DNA of 64,000 bases from Flavobacterium cupreum (GCF_003996965.1 NZ_QWDM01000002.1:62001-126000), one strand, 5' to 3'; counted from the first letter of the stretch, positions 34,874-44,306 are shown. The notes: generated from the sequence alone by a model not told the origin. Numbers and translations are program-made.

Positions 34874-36019
34874 TTAATAAACTTTTCTTTCACTTTCACT
34901 CCAAACCTTCAGGTAGCTTTCAGCAATTTTTACATAATCATGTTCCTTCTCGATAAAAGCCCTGGCACGTTTGCCCATTTCCGTTATTTCTTCGGGATTT
35001 TCGATTAAATACGATAATTCGGCAACCAGATAATCTACATCCGGAAGCGCATTTACGCAGACTCTTTCGGTAAGGTGGTAATAGTTGTTAAATTCAGTTT
35101 CTGCACCTGTAAAAACCACTTTTCCTTTTGCCATTGCTTCGAGTGCATTGTATCCCTGATCATACGAGTATATCTGATCTAATACAATTTGCGCATGATT
35201 GTAAAGGGTGATGTATTGTTTATAAGGAGCGTTTTCAGTTTTGATGATAGCTATTTTGTTGCCATATTTTTGCTGAATAATTTTAAGAGATTCTTCGAAA
35301 AAAAGTGTTCCTTTTTTTATGCTGCTTGTATTATTTACGCCTAAAAAAATGATGACTTTTTGGACGCTATCCAACGGTTCAAAAGCAATTTTAGCGGTAT
35401 TTACCGGATTCGGAATTAAGGTTTTTTCCGGCAATGGAATTTTATAATCCAAATCAGAAACTATTGTTTTGGAAACACTTTTGCTTACAAAATCATATAA
35501 ATCGCGATATTTTTTTTGAGTGTATTTTAGTGAAAAACGATAATAAGAAGCAAGTTTCCTGTCTTTTAGCAAGGGTGTCAAAATAGAATATGTTAGAGAA
35601 TCTTTTAGCATGAAATCGATTATGGGCGTGTCTTCACCGCAAACGAGCAGAAAACTTTTTTTATTCTGACGAAAGAGTTTTTTTAATAAAAATTTAGAAA
35701 AAAAAGGATAGGTTTCAATTGCGTTGGAATTGATCAACTGAACGACATCATACTCTTTTAATCGGGGTAAAAACAACCAAAAACGAATTCCTTTTTCAGC
35801 CAGTGGCAAATCTAGTTTGAAAAGACGGAACAAAATTTTGTTTAAAAATACTAAGAGTTTGTTCTCCATAAAGTACCTGGGAAAAATAGAATAGTCCACA
35901 GGAAATTGCTTGAAACTATCCCCTGTTGCAATAATGGTGACCTCATGCTGCAGCACTTCCAGTCCTTCTTTTAAAGAATTATGCAGCCTGCTATATTCTC
36001 CTACCAATAGTACTTTCAT
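34874..36019 (-). CDS. Glycosyltransferase, GT-B fold (GT4-like)
   Basis: 381 residues. N-terminal MKVLLVGEYSRLHNSLKEGL begins the first Rossmann domain. In the second, IPNPVNTAKIAF and the donor-site segment DQGYNALEAMAKGKVVFTG (with the EA(M)A pattern) fit GT4 enzymes. It would add a sugar to the lipid-linked repeat unit in the cytosol. It is divergent from the GT2 gene at 36055 with only 35 bases between the start codons, a space that holds a 14-bp palindrome. Confidence 0.82.
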   Translation of the reverse strand: MKVLLVGEYSRLHNSLKEGLEVLQHEVTIIATGDSFKQFPVDYSIFPRYFMENKLLVFLNKILFRLFKLDLPLAEKGIRFWLFLPRLKEYDVVQLINSNAIETYPFFSKFLLKKLFRQNKKSFLLVCGEDTPIIDFMLKDSLTYSILTPLLKDRKLASYYRFSLKYTQKKYRDLYDFVSKSVSKTIVSDLDYKIPLPEKTLIPNPVNTAKIAFEPLDSVQKVIIFLGVNNTSSIKKGTLFFEESLKIIQQKYGNKIAIIKTENAPYKQYITLYNHAQIVLDQIYSYDQGYNALEAMAKGKVVFTGAETEFNNYYHLTERVCVNALPDVDYLVAELSYLIENPEEITEMGKRARAFIEKEHDYVKIAESYLKVWSESERKVY

Positions 36020-36037
36020 TTGTGTCGGAAATATTTA

Positions 36038-36051
36038 TATTTACGTAAATA
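36038..36051. promoter_or_regulatory. 14-bp palindrome between divergent glycosyltransferase genes
   Basis: TATTTACGTAAATA is a perfect palindrome in the 35-base gap between the two start codons. It could be an operator serving both genes, though AT-rich DNA yields such words by chance at a modest rate. Confidence 0.35.
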
Positions 36052-36054
36052 TAT

Positions 36055-36888
36055 ATGAAAATGTCAAATGTTTTTTCTGAAAAGGACTTCGAAATTTTAA
36101 TTGCTACCAAAGATAGAAGCAATTTTGATTTTTTGATGCCTATGTTTCCGTTTGAACATTTTTCAAATTTCAATATTCTGATTATAAATCAGTCGAAAAA
36201 TAAGATTTTGTCTTCTGATTTTGAATCTGTTAAGGTAATTAATAGTACTGAGAAAGGTCTGTCTAAAAGCAGGAACAAAGCCATTCAGAATGCCTCAAAA
36301 AAAATCTGTTTGATCACCGATGATGATGTTGTTTTTGCAGAAAACTTCAGAAAAGATATTCTATTGGCTTTCGAAATTCAGGAAAAAGCGGATATCATTA
36401 CCTTTAATCATCAGCGGATTGGTGCTTTGCAGCCACAGAAAAAATGGAATTCACCTTTCAAACATAATTCAAAAACCATCTGGAGTGTAAGTTCCATTGA
36501 AATTGCATTCAAGGTAGCAGAGATTAGAAAAAAGAATATCGCTTTTGACACCAATTTTGGACTGGGTTCCTTTTTTGAAACTGCCGAAGAATTTTTATTT
36601 TTAAAAACAGCTTTAAATCAAAACAGGAACGTTTATTTTAGCCCGGAAATTATAGTTTCGCATCCTGAATTTTCATCGGGAAAAGACGAAGGATCCGATA
36701 CTTTAATTTATTCGAGAGCGGCTTTATTTTATAAATTGCATGGAAGCTTCGCTTACATCTGGCTGGCAAAATATGTCTTTTTTTTGATTAGAAAAAAGTA
36801 CATTCGCTTTTCTGAAATTGGAGAAAAATATAAAACCGGTTTTGCAGGAATCGCAAAATTCAGAGAAATAACGCAACATAAACTATGA
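36055..36888 (+). CDS. Glycosyltransferase, GT2 family
   Basis: 277 residues (a second ATG at 36061 is possible). FEILIATKDRSNFDF starts the GT-A fold, TEKGLSKSRNKAIQNAS and the DDDV metal-binding motif (LITDDDVVFAENF) follow. The later segment NFGLGSFFETAEEFLFLKTA is the acceptor-side region. It ends inside the start of fdtA (ATGA overlap), so these two are coupled. Confidence 0.82.
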   Translation: MKMSNVFSEKDFEILIATKDRSNFDFLMPMFPFEHFSNFNILIINQSKNKILSSDFESVKVINSTEKGLSKSRNKAIQNASKKICLITDDDVVFAENFRKDILLAFEIQEKADIITFNHQRIGALQPQKKWNSPFKHNSKTIWSVSSIEIAFKVAEIRKKNIAFDTNFGLGSFFETAEEFLFLKTALNQNRNVYFSPEIIVSHPEFSSGKDEGSDTLIYSRAALFYKLHGSFAYIWLAKYVFFLIRKKYIRFSEIGEKYKTGFAGIAKFREITQHKL

Positions 36889-37292
36889 CTACAAATACTG
36901 ATATTCAGTTAATCGAAATTCCAAAAATTCAGGACAGGCGCGGCAATCTTTCAGTTATAGAAGGGCAAACCATTCCGTTTGCCTCAACACGGGTGTATTA
37001 TTTGTATGATGTTCCTAGCGGAAGCAAACGCGGTGGGCACGCCCATAAAAATCAGCAGGAATTTTTAATCGCTCTGAGCGGAAGTTTTGACGTGGTTTTG
37101 AAAGACGGAAAAACATCGCAGACCGTAACACTCAACAGGCCTAATTTAGGCTTGTTAATCGTAGAAGGGATCTGGCGGGAATTGCAAAATTTTTCTTCCG
37201 GTGCAGTTTGTCTGGTTTTGGCTTCGGACGAATTTGACGAAGAAGACTACATCAGGGAATATAAAAATTTCAAACTATTTAAAAACCGATGA
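36885..37292 (+). CDS. fdtA: dTDP-sugar 3,4-ketoisomerase (FdtA/QdtA, WxcM-like cupin)
   Basis: 135-residue cupin that isomerises dTDP-4-keto-6-deoxyglucose to the 3-keto sugar, the substrate of FdtB. PKIQDRRGNLSVIEG opens the fold, RGGHAHKNQQEF contains the active-site His pair, GIWRELQNFSSGAVCLVLAS follows, and DEFDEEDYIREY is the characteristic end. Typical length. Overlaps the GT2 gene by 4 bases and the convergent GT2 at its 3' end by 18. Confidence 0.9.
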   Translation: MTTNTDIQLIEIPKIQDRRGNLSVIEGQTIPFASTRVYYLYDVPSGSKRGGHAHKNQQEFLIALSGSFDVVLKDGKTSQTVTLNRPNLGLLIVEGIWRELQNFSSGAVCLVLASDEFDEEDYIREYKNFKLFKNR

Positions 37293-38201
37293 GCCTAGAC
37301 CAAGGTCAGCCATTTTTAATTTTATCTGAATCAACAGCCATAATAAAGAGGAGGGAAGGCTTAGTAAAAATCTTTTTTTGAAGCCTATTTTCCCTAAATC
37401 AATTCCGGTATAAAAGTGAGTAAAAAGGGCTTTGTTGCCGGTTAATTTGCTTTTTATGGCGAGCGAGAACCGATTTAAATCTAAATAATGCTTCAGGTCA
37501 GCATTCGTTTTTTCAAGCTTTGTAAATTTCGAAAAATCCATTTTTGCATGTAGTAATGTATCGTTTTTAGACAAGCTGTTGTTGTCATAGACATAGCGCG
37601 CCAGAATGCTCCATGAAAACAAAACAGGATAAACCAATCCGATTCTAATCCAGAGATCTGTATCCTGACCGCTTTTTATGTTAGGGTCAAAAACTCCGAT
37701 TTGGTCAAAAATGCTTTTGTGAAATACCGCGCAGGAAGTCCAGATAATGGGTTCTTTTGTACTGGCGCGAAAGTAATTTACAAGCTCAGAACTGCCAGTT
37801 TTGGGTATGGAATACTGAGCAGGAAATATTTTTTTTGAAGTTTCAATTTCAATCGCGGCACTAAAAATTTTTTGTTCCGGAAACTGCCTGATTTGTTCAA
37901 ACATTACCTGCAGGAAATCAGGGTACCAGTAATCATCGGCATCAAGAAAAGTAATGTGTTGTGCGCTGGCTTTTTCGATACCGAAATTTCTTGCCAGTGA
38001 AACGCCTTCATTTTTTTTGGAATAGTACTGAATTCGGGGATCTTTAAACTGGAGCGCTTTTTTCTCACTGTTATCCGTTGATCCGTCATTCACCAGAATC
38101 ACTTCGAAATCCTGAAAAGTCTGAGCCAGTACACTTTGTATCGTATTTTCGATAAAGTTTTCTTTGTTGTATAACGGAATAATGATAGAAAAAAAAGGCA
38201 T
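37275..38201 (-). CDS. Glycosyltransferase, GT2 family
   Basis: 308 residues. Textbook GT2 start (FFSIIIPLYNKENFIENTIQ, then VILVNDGSTDNS), LARNFGIEKAS and the DXD motif in ITFLDADDYWYPDF. The C-terminal 70 residues hold hydrophobic stretches. The gene converges with fdtA and overlaps it by 18 bases. Transfers a sugar to the repeat unit; donor unknown. Confidence 0.88.
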   Translation of the reverse strand: MPFFSIIIPLYNKENFIENTIQSVLAQTFQDFEVILVNDGSTDNSEKKALQFKDPRIQYYSKKNEGVSLARNFGIEKASAQHITFLDADDYWYPDFLQVMFEQIRQFPEQKIFSAAIEIETSKKIFPAQYSIPKTGSSELVNYFRASTKEPIIWTSCAVFHKSIFDQIGVFDPNIKSGQDTDLWIRIGLVYPVLFSWSILARYVYDNNSLSKNDTLLHAKMDFSKFTKLEKTNADLKHYLDLNRFSLAIKSKLTGNKALFTHFYTGIDLGKIGFKKRFLLSLPSSLLWLLIQIKLKMADLGLGSSVFK

Positions 38202-38213
38202 TGTTTTTAAGGT

Positions 38214-39125
38214 TTAACGGGTTGAAATATAGCCTTTTTGTTCTTTCTCAAGTTGGCATAAATAACCCAATCGGTACAAGTCAAAAATAAACAAACAAGG
38301 ATAGTTACCGCCTAAATTTTTTAGAAAAAGAGAAGCTGTTATTTTATGAAAAAAGGCAACCGCTGACAATGCGTTTATTCTGTGAATTTTCAATAGCAAT
38401 TTGGAAAGCCGGACGTAGTCGGGAGGCAGTAACTGATTGTCAATTAAGTGTTTTAAAGCATGCAACGATTCATTTTCTTTGCGAATGGCCACTTCAAAAT
38501 CATCCATTCCATAATGATAAACAGGATTATTAATGTGCTCTATTTGAATGTTTTCTTTCATTAAGCTATAAGAAAATAAAGTATCTTCATGCCTCAAATT
38601 TGGAATAGATTCATTAAAAGAAACTTTCTCAAAGATCGATTTATGAATTATAAAATTAAGGCTTAAAGAACTGAGGTAAGGATTTTTTTGTCTTCTTCTA
38701 TAGTCTAACGCTTCTCTGTTTTTTCCGTAAATCCATCGAAACAGCTTGCTTTTTTGTGGTTTTTCATCAGGATATACTAAACCTCCATTTACTAACTTCG
38801 GGTCATTTCCAAGTTGATTGATGTAGTTGGAAATGAAGTCTTTATTTTTTGGAAAAACATCAGCATCCAGAAAAAGTAACCAGTTATGATTTGTTCTTCC
38901 GGCCAGTAGGTTTCTAATCTTGCTTCTTCCAATATTAGTGCTCAGTATTTCGTAATGGCAATATTCCAGTGTATTTATTTTTTCATTCTCAGCAGCTGCA
39001 ATTGTTGAAGCATCATCCATTGCAATAATTTCAAATGCAATCCCTAAACCTAAACATTGTTGGTGTAATTCTAAAACAAGCGGATAAATAGTATAATTGT
39101 ATGTCGGGATAAGAATGGAGAGCAT
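38214..39125 (-). CDS. Glycosyltransferase, GT2 family
   Basis: 303 residues from the ATG at 39125 (a TTG at 39134 would add three). LSILIPTYNYTIYPLVLEL, then IAMDDAST, GRSKIRNLLAG and the DXD motif in WLLFLDADVFPKNKDF. Lies upstream of, and on the same strand as, the GT2 gene that follows at 38201, 12 bases apart, so they form one transcription unit. Confidence 0.86.
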   Translation of the reverse strand: MLSILIPTYNYTIYPLVLELHQQCLGLGIAFEIIAMDDASTIAAAENEKINTLEYCHYEILSTNIGRSKIRNLLAGRTNHNWLLFLDADVFPKNKDFISNYINQLGNDPKLVNGGLVYPDEKPQKSKLFRWIYGKNREALDYRRRQKNPYLSSLSLNFIIHKSIFEKVSFNESIPNLRHEDTLFSYSLMKENIQIEHINNPVYHYGMDDFEVAIRKENESLHALKHLIDNQLLPPDYVRLSKLLLKIHRINALSAVAFFHKITASLFLKNLGGNYPCLFIFDLYRLGYLCQLEKEQKGYISTR

Positions 39126-39144
39126 TAATAGCAATTTTTAGTAA

Positions 39145-39152
39145 TATATTTG
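39145..39152 (+). promoter_or_regulatory. Putative -7 promoter box of the dioxygenase gene
   Basis: TATATTTG, 24 bases before the ATG at 39177. Its location rules out the TTG at 39150 as a start. Confidence 0.55.
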
Positions 39153-39176
39153 CAACGTAACAGAAGATTCAAAAGT

Positions 39177-39998
39177 ATGGAATTTATAAATAGAATTGCA
39201 CTTGCTGAAATTATTTATAATAAAATCAACGATAACAAAACGCTTTTAGCCACCCAGTTTGCCGCGTCAAAAAACGCAATTGGCTACCTTTTTATCGATG
39301 ATTTGCTTCCTGAAGAAATAGCTATGGGTCTATACAATGTTTTCCCGAAGAAAGAAGAGATGATTTTAAAGAAAAGCATCAAGGAAGATAAATTTGTAGC
39401 GGTACAGATGAACCTTTATAATCCTGTATTGGAGGAAATTATTTATGCTTTTCAGGATCCTAAAATTGTTCATTTAATTGGGGAGATCTGCCAGATAGAA
39501 GCGCCAATTCCGGATGAGTTTTTGTATGCAGGCGGACTTTCTATGATGGGAAACAAACAGTTTTTAAATCCACATTTAGATAATTCACACGATAAAGACA
39601 GAGAGCGCTGGCGTGTCCTGAATTTATTGTATTACGTTACACCGGACTGGAAAGAGGAATATGGCGGAAATCTCGAATTGTGGCCCGACGGTTTACAAAA
39701 CAAACCAGTAACAATTCACAGTAAATTCAACCGATTGGCCGTTATGGTGACGCACAATCAGTCGCTGCATTCGGTGTCGCCAATCGTTTTTGACGGATTC
39801 AGATGTTGTATTTCCAATTATTACTTTTCAAAAGTACCGGTTTACACAACAGATAAATTTCACGTTACTTCCTTCAGAGGAAGGCCTGAACATAAATTTA
39901 CGGATGCAATTTTAAAAATAGATACTTTTCTTAGAATGAATCTGAGAAAGTTGTTTAAAAAGGGAATTCGTGAAAACCCACATGTTTATAAAAAATAA
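39177..39998 (+). CDS. 2-oxoglutarate/Fe(II)-dependent dioxygenase
   Basis: 273 residues from the ATG at 39177. Double-stranded beta-helix with the complete iron triad His133-x-Asp135 (NPHLDNSHD) and His198 (NQSLHSVSP), plus Arg209 (DGFRCCISNYYF) to hold 2-oxoglutarate. It resembles the prolyl-4-hydroxylase-like 2OG oxygenases that hydroxylate proteins or small molecules. It stands at the end of the glycan locus and could modify a sugar or a carrier. Substrate not known. Has its own -7 box. Confidence 0.85.
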   Translation: MEFINRIALAEIIYNKINDNKTLLATQFAASKNAIGYLFIDDLLPEEIAMGLYNVFPKKEEMILKKSIKEDKFVAVQMNLYNPVLEEIIYAFQDPKIVHLIGEICQIEAPIPDEFLYAGGLSMMGNKQFLNPHLDNSHDKDRERWRVLNLLYYVTPDWKEEYGGNLELWPDGLQNKPVTIHSKFNRLAVMVTHNQSLHSVSPIVFDGFRCCISNYYFSKVPVYTTDKFHVTSFRGRPEHKFTDAILKIDTFLRMNLRKLFKKGIRENPHVYKK

Positions 39999-40005
39999 TT
40001 GGGTT

Positions 40006-40689
40006 TTATACGCTGCGCTGTACCACTTCAAAAATTCTTTCGTCCTCACATTTTAAGGTTTTAGACGGGAATTTCATCAATAAAGCATAATCGTGAGTGG
40101 CCATGATAACTGTTTTACCGTTGGCGTTGATTTTTTTCAAAACTTCCAATACTTCAGAACTCGTCTGCGGATCAAGGTTTCCGGTCGGCTCATCGGCAAG
40201 GATAAATTCAGGATCGTTTAGCAGCGCTCTTGCAATGGCAACACGTTGTTGTTCACCTCCCGAAAGCTGGTGAGGCATTTTGTTTACAAATTCTTTCATT
40301 CCGACTTTGTCCAGAACTTCATCGATTTTGTGTTCCATGGCGTCTTTTTCATGCCATCCGGTTGCTTTTAGTACAAAAAGCATGTTGTCTTTTACAGAAC
40401 GGTCCGGCAGTAATTTAAAATCCTGGAAAACAATTCCAATTTTACGTCTCAAAAACGGAATTTCACTTTCTTTTAAAGTCGCCAGATCAAATTCAACGAT
40501 GTGGCCTTCTCCTTCACTTAAAGGCAAATCGCCGTATAAAGTTTTCATAAAACTACTTTTTCCGGAACCTGTTTTCCCGATGATGTAGATGAACTCACCG
40601 TGCTGAACATCTAAATTAATATGAGATAAAATTTTTCTTCCTTCCTGATATATAGTGACTTCTTTAAGAGACAGTACGATTTGTGACAT
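40006..40689 (-). CDS. ftsE: Cell-division ABC ATPase FtsE
   Basis: 227 residues, the ATPase of FtsEX, which regulates septal peptidoglycan hydrolysis at the inner membrane. Walker [10 protein letters not shown] at 38-46, signature LSGGEQQR at 142-149, Walker B ILADEPTG at 163-170 and a switch His (MATHDY). No ftsX neighbour lies in the window, which is usual for this group. Converges with the dioxygenase gene 7 bases away. Confidence 0.88.
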   Translation of the reverse strand: MSQIVLSLKEVTIYQEGRKILSHINLDVQHGEFIYIIGKTGSGKSSFMKTLYGDLPLSEGEGHIVEFDLATLKESEIPFLRRKIGIVFQDFKLLPDRSVKDNMLFVLKATGWHEKDAMEHKIDEVLDKVGMKEFVNKMPHQLSGGEQQRVAIARALLNDPEFILADEPTGNLDPQTSSEVLEVLKKINANGKTVIMATHDYALLMKFPSKTLKCEDERIFEVVQRSV

Positions 40690-40800
40690 AATAAATTGAT
40701 TTGAATGGTAAAAGTAATAAGATAACGGATGGATTCAAAATAAATTTCAATCATTTCTGAAGAAAACCTATAATAGAAAGAAATAAAAAATCAGACCCTG

Positions 40801-41040
40801 TAAGCGATATAAGTTCATTTTAGAGAATGGTGTGGCAGGTTTTTGGTATTGAATTGTGAAGGAATAAGTACGTTATAAAAACATTTAGCCCGTGAAAAAT
40901 TGAACCATATAAGTGATGTAAGTTCATTTTAGGAAATGATGGGTAAGGTTTTTATTTATGAAATTGATATACTCTCAATCTCATGGAGCGGTTTGTTAAA
41001 GAGTCTTACTTATAATAACTTACACAACTTATATGGTTAA
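40801..41040. repeat. Repeat cluster: two direct copies and one inverted arm
   Basis: In the 470-base gap before the TPR gene, 40801-40845 and 40910-40955 are diverged direct copies sharing TAAGTTCATTTTAG plus flanks. TGAACCATATAAGTGATGTA (from 40901) is matched in reverse complement by 41017-41040 (21 of 24 bases), so part of the block can fold into a hairpin. The rest of the gap (40690-40800, 41041-41134) shows nothing else except the palindrome at 41103. Confidence 0.75.
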
Positions 41041-41102
41041 GAGATATGCTTGCAGAAGCTGTCAGATATAAGTTTTTAAAATGTTTTTTTATAATAAAAG
41101 GC

Positions 41103-41114
41103 CGAAACGTTTCG
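41103..41114. promoter_or_regulatory. CGAAACGTTTCG palindrome
   Basis: A perfect 12-bp palindrome with a central CG, 21 bases upstream of a -7 box (41135-41142). It resembles LacI-family operators, but no such regulator is nearby. Confidence 0.35.
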
Positions 41115-41134
41115 TTATAAACGGTATTAAATGA

Positions 41135-41142
41135 TAAATTTG
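41135..41142 (+). promoter_or_regulatory. Putative -7 promoter box of the TPR gene
   Basis: TAAATTTG matches TAnnTTTG and precedes the ATG at 41162 by 19 bases. Confidence 0.5.
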
Positions 41143-41161
41143 AATACTAAATAACAATAAA

Positions 41162-44100
41162 ATGCGTAAACTTTTTTGGTTCTTTTTACTACCAATTGTC
41201 CTTTTTTCGACCCTGGTATCAGCGCAAAAATCAGCTATATATACCTACGATCTAAAGGATTTTGACAAAGCACTGGCTTTATACAATGACAAACAATACG
41301 CTTCGGCACAACATATTTTTGAATATGTAAAGAATAGCGCCACGACAGAAGAAGTTCAGTCTGATTGTGCTTATTACATTGCCAACTGCGCCATCAGGAC
41401 GAATCAGGCGAATGCTGATGCACTGATGGAAAAGTTTGTAACCGACTATCCGACAAGTACAAAACAAAATCAGGCTTATGTAGAAGTGGCTCATTTTTTC
41501 TTCGAACAGGGCAATTATCCGAAAGCTTTGCAGTGGTTTGACAAGGTAGATGAAAGCTATATGAGCAAGTCTGACCTGGATAAATTCAACTTTCAGAAAG
41601 GATACAGTTATTTTAATGCTAAAAACAAAAAAGAAGCAACAACCTATTTCAATAAGGTGGTTAATTCTCCCGAGTTTGGCTCTCAGGCCAAATATTACTT
41701 AGGGTTTATGGCATATGAAGGAGACGATTACAAAGAAGCGACCAAGTATTTTGATGAAGTTTCAGGAGAAGAAAAATACAAGGAAAAGCTGTCGTACTAT
41801 CAGGCCGATATGAATTTCAAATTAGGAAATTTCCAAAAAGCGATTGATTTGGGCCAAAAGGCAATGGGGAAATCAAATGCCCTTGAGCAATCGGAATTGA
41901 ATAAAATTATTGGGGAAAGTTATTTCAATTTAAAACAATACGACAAAGCGATTCCGTTTTTACAGGAATACAAAGGCAGAAAAGGAAAATGGAATAACAC
42001 CGATTTTTATCAGCTGGGGTATGCGTATTATGAGCAAAAAAACTACGAAAGCGCGATTTCCCAATTCAATAAAATTATTGAAGGAAAAGATTTCGTAGCC
42101 CAAAATGCCTATTATCACTTAGGGCTGAGTTACCTGAATACCGGAAAAAAACAAGAGGCATTAAATGCTTTCAAAAACGCTTCTGAAATGGATTTCAACA
42201 CCCAGATTCAGGAAGACGCCGCTTTAAATTATGCTAAACTGAGTTATGAAATCGGAAATGCATACCAGACCGTTCCCGGCATTCTGCTTGATTTCTTAAA
42301 AAAATACCCAAACAATTCCAGCAGATCAGAAGTAGAAAAACTACTGGTGGATTCGTATATCTCTTCAAAAAATTACAAGGAAGCTCTGGTTTTACTGGAG
42401 AAGAACCGAACTCCCGAAAATAAATTAGCCTACCAGAAAGTCCTTTTTTACAGAGGCGTGGAATTGTATAATGAAGCCAATTATGGCGAAGCACTAAAAA
42501 TGTTCAATAACGCTGTAAAAGAACAAAAAAATCCTGACTTTACAGCCAGAGCCACCTTTTGGAAAGCAGAATCAGAGTATGTGACCGATGATTTTAAGGC
42601 TGCTTTACTGAGTTACAAACAATTTGCGGGACTGGCTGCGGCAAAAACAACTGACGAATACAAAAACATCAATTATAATATAGCCTACGCTTATTTTAAA
42701 CTGAAAGAATACGATCAGGCCGGTACTTATTTTCAGGCCCAAATTGATACTTCGAAAGAAGATAAAGTACGTTTAAATGATTCGTACTTACGTTTGGGAG
42801 ATTGCCGATTCGTGAGTGCCAAATACGGGCCGGCCATGGAAGCGTACGCCAAAGCCATGGAATCCAAAGGGGTTGACGCGGATTATGCGCAATATCAAAA
42901 AGCACTTTCTTACGGTTTTATGTCTAAAAACGATAAAAAAATCGAAGAGATGAATAATTTCCTGTTGATGTATAAAAAATCATCTTACAGGGATGACGCT
43001 TTGTATGAATTAGGAAATACTTACGTTGCGCAGAAAAAGAATGATTTGGCCATTAAAACATACGATCAGCTGATTTCTGAATACAGAAACGGGGCCTTTA
43101 CTTCAAAATCAATCCTGAAACAAGGTCTGGTATACTACAATACAGATCGTGACAATGAAGCTTTAGTAAAATTTAAAAAAGTTGCTGCCGAGTTTCCAAA
43201 AACACCGGAAGCTTTAGAAGCAGTCTCAACTGCCAGATTAATTTACGTTGATTCCGGAAAAGTAGACGAATATGCCACCTGGGTACGTACTTTGGATTTT
43301 GTCGAGGTTACAGATGCAGAACTGGATAACGATACATACGAAGGAGCTTTTAAACAATACAGTCAGAATAACAGTAAAGTGGCCATTACAGCTTTTGCAG
43401 GTTACATCAGCAAATTCCCAACCGGAATTCATGCGTTGGAGGCAAACTATTATTTAGCACAATTGTATTACGCAGAAGGTTCGGAAACGAAATCGGTTGT
43501 CAATTATCAATATGTAACAGATCAGCCGAGAAATGAATTTACGGAGCAGTCATTAAACAGACTGGCCCAGATTTTCCTGAAAGCAAAAGATTGTGACAAA
43601 TCGATTCCGGTATTGGTTCGTTTAGATAATGAAGCCGATGTTGCCCAGAACCAAAACTTCGCACAGGCCAATCTGATGAAGTGTTACTACGATAAAAAAG
43701 ACTATACAAATGCAGTGGTCTACGCTGACAAAGTACTGCAAAATTCAAAAGCAGATGCAAACGTAAAAGCAGATGCACAGATTATCGTAGCCCGTGCCGC
43801 AATGCAGACCGGTGATGAAGACAAGGCAAAAACTGCCTATGCTAAATTGTCAACCACTTCAAAAGGAGAACTGGCAGCAGAGGCGCTGTACTATGATGCC
43901 TATTTTAAAACAAAAGAAGGCAAATTTGATGCTTCCAATGTGGCAGTTCAAAAATTAGCGAAGAGTTATTCGGCTTATAAATATTACGGTGCGAAAAGTC
44001 TGGTGCTGATGGCCAGAAATTTCTACGGACTGAAAGACAGCTATCAGGCCACTTATATTTTAGATAATGTCATCAATAATTTCACCGATTATCCGGATGT

Positions 44101-44176
44101 AGTGGAAGAAGCGAAAAGAGAACTGAGCGCTATTAAACTGGAAGAGTCTAAAACGAATTCGTCGATTACGAAATAA
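41162..44176 (+). CDS. Large secreted tetratricopeptide-repeat protein
   Basis: 1004 residues with a signal peptide (LLPIVLFSTLVSAQ) and about 20 TPR-like helical pairs from residue 35 to the end (for example ALALYNDKQYASAQHIFEYV, then AIPFLQEYKG and AISQFNKIIEG). Such proteins scaffold envelope complexes in Bacteroidota. It comes before a PhzF-family gene and an outer-membrane barrel on the same strand, but repeat-containing gaps of about 130 and 115 bases separate them, so an operon is only possible. No enzyme motif is seen. Confidence 0.85.
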   Translation: MRKLFWFFLLPIVLFSTLVSAQKSAIYTYDLKDFDKALALYNDKQYASAQHIFEYVKNSATTEEVQSDCAYYIANCAIRTNQANADALMEKFVTDYPTSTKQNQAYVEVAHFFFEQGNYPKALQWFDKVDESYMSKSDLDKFNFQKGYSYFNAKNKKEATTYFNKVVNSPEFGSQAKYYLGFMAYEGDDYKEATKYFDEVSGEEKYKEKLSYYQADMNFKLGNFQKAIDLGQKAMGKSNALEQSELNKIIGESYFNLKQYDKAIPFLQEYKGRKGKWNNTDFYQLGYAYYEQKNYESAISQFNKIIEGKDFVAQNAYYHLGLSYLNTGKKQEALNAFKNASEMDFNTQIQEDAALNYAKLSYEIGNAYQTVPGILLDFLKKYPNNSSRSEVEKLLVDSYISSKNYKEALVLLEKNRTPENKLAYQKVLFYRGVELYNEANYGEALKMFNNAVKEQKNPDFTARATFWKAESEYVTDDFKAALLSYKQFAGLAAAKTTDEYKNINYNIAYAYFKLKEYDQAGTYFQAQIDTSKEDKVRLNDSYLRLGDCRFVSAKYGPAMEAYAKAMESKGVDADYAQYQKALSYGFMSKNDKKIEEMNNFLLMYKKSSYRDDALYELGNTYVAQKKNDLAIKTYDQLISEYRNGAFTSKSILKQGLVYYNTDRDNEALVKFKKVAAEFPKTPEALEAVSTARLIYVDSGKVDEYATWVRTLDFVEVTDAELDNDTYEGAFKQYSQNNSKVAITAFAGYISKFPTGIHALEANYYLAQLYYAEGSETKSVVNYQYVTDQPRNEFTEQSLNRLAQIFLKAKDCDKSIPVLVRLDNEADVAQNQNFAQANLMKCYYDKKDYTNAVVYADKVLQNSKADANVKADAQIIVARAAMQTGDEDKAKTAYAKLSTTSKGELAAEALYYDAYFKTKEGKFDASNVAVQKLAKSYSAYKYYGAKSLVLMARNFYGLKDSYQATYILDNVINNFTDYPDVVEEAKRELSAIKLEESKTNSSITK

Positions 44177-44177
44177 G

Positions 44178-44235
44178 AATATAGAATATAGAATATAGAA
44201 GAAAGAATATAGAATATAGAATATAGATCATAGAA
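44178..44235. repeat. Tandem GAATATA heptads
   Basis: About seven GAATATA-type units, one altered to GAAGAAA, directly after the TPR gene stop. Another member of the class of 7-8-bp arrays found at gene ends in this window. Confidence 0.8.
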
Positions 44236-44306
44236 AAAATAGAGGTAGATGAGGAAAATCTATTTTCTATGTTCTTCTCTCTATACTCTCTTTAAAAAAA
44301 AGAAAA

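Noticed and set aside
40006..40689. LolD or other lipoprotein/export ABC ATPase
   Set aside because: Sequence pattern and length fit FtsE best; the lack of ftsX next door is normal for the group. LolD remains a weak alternative.
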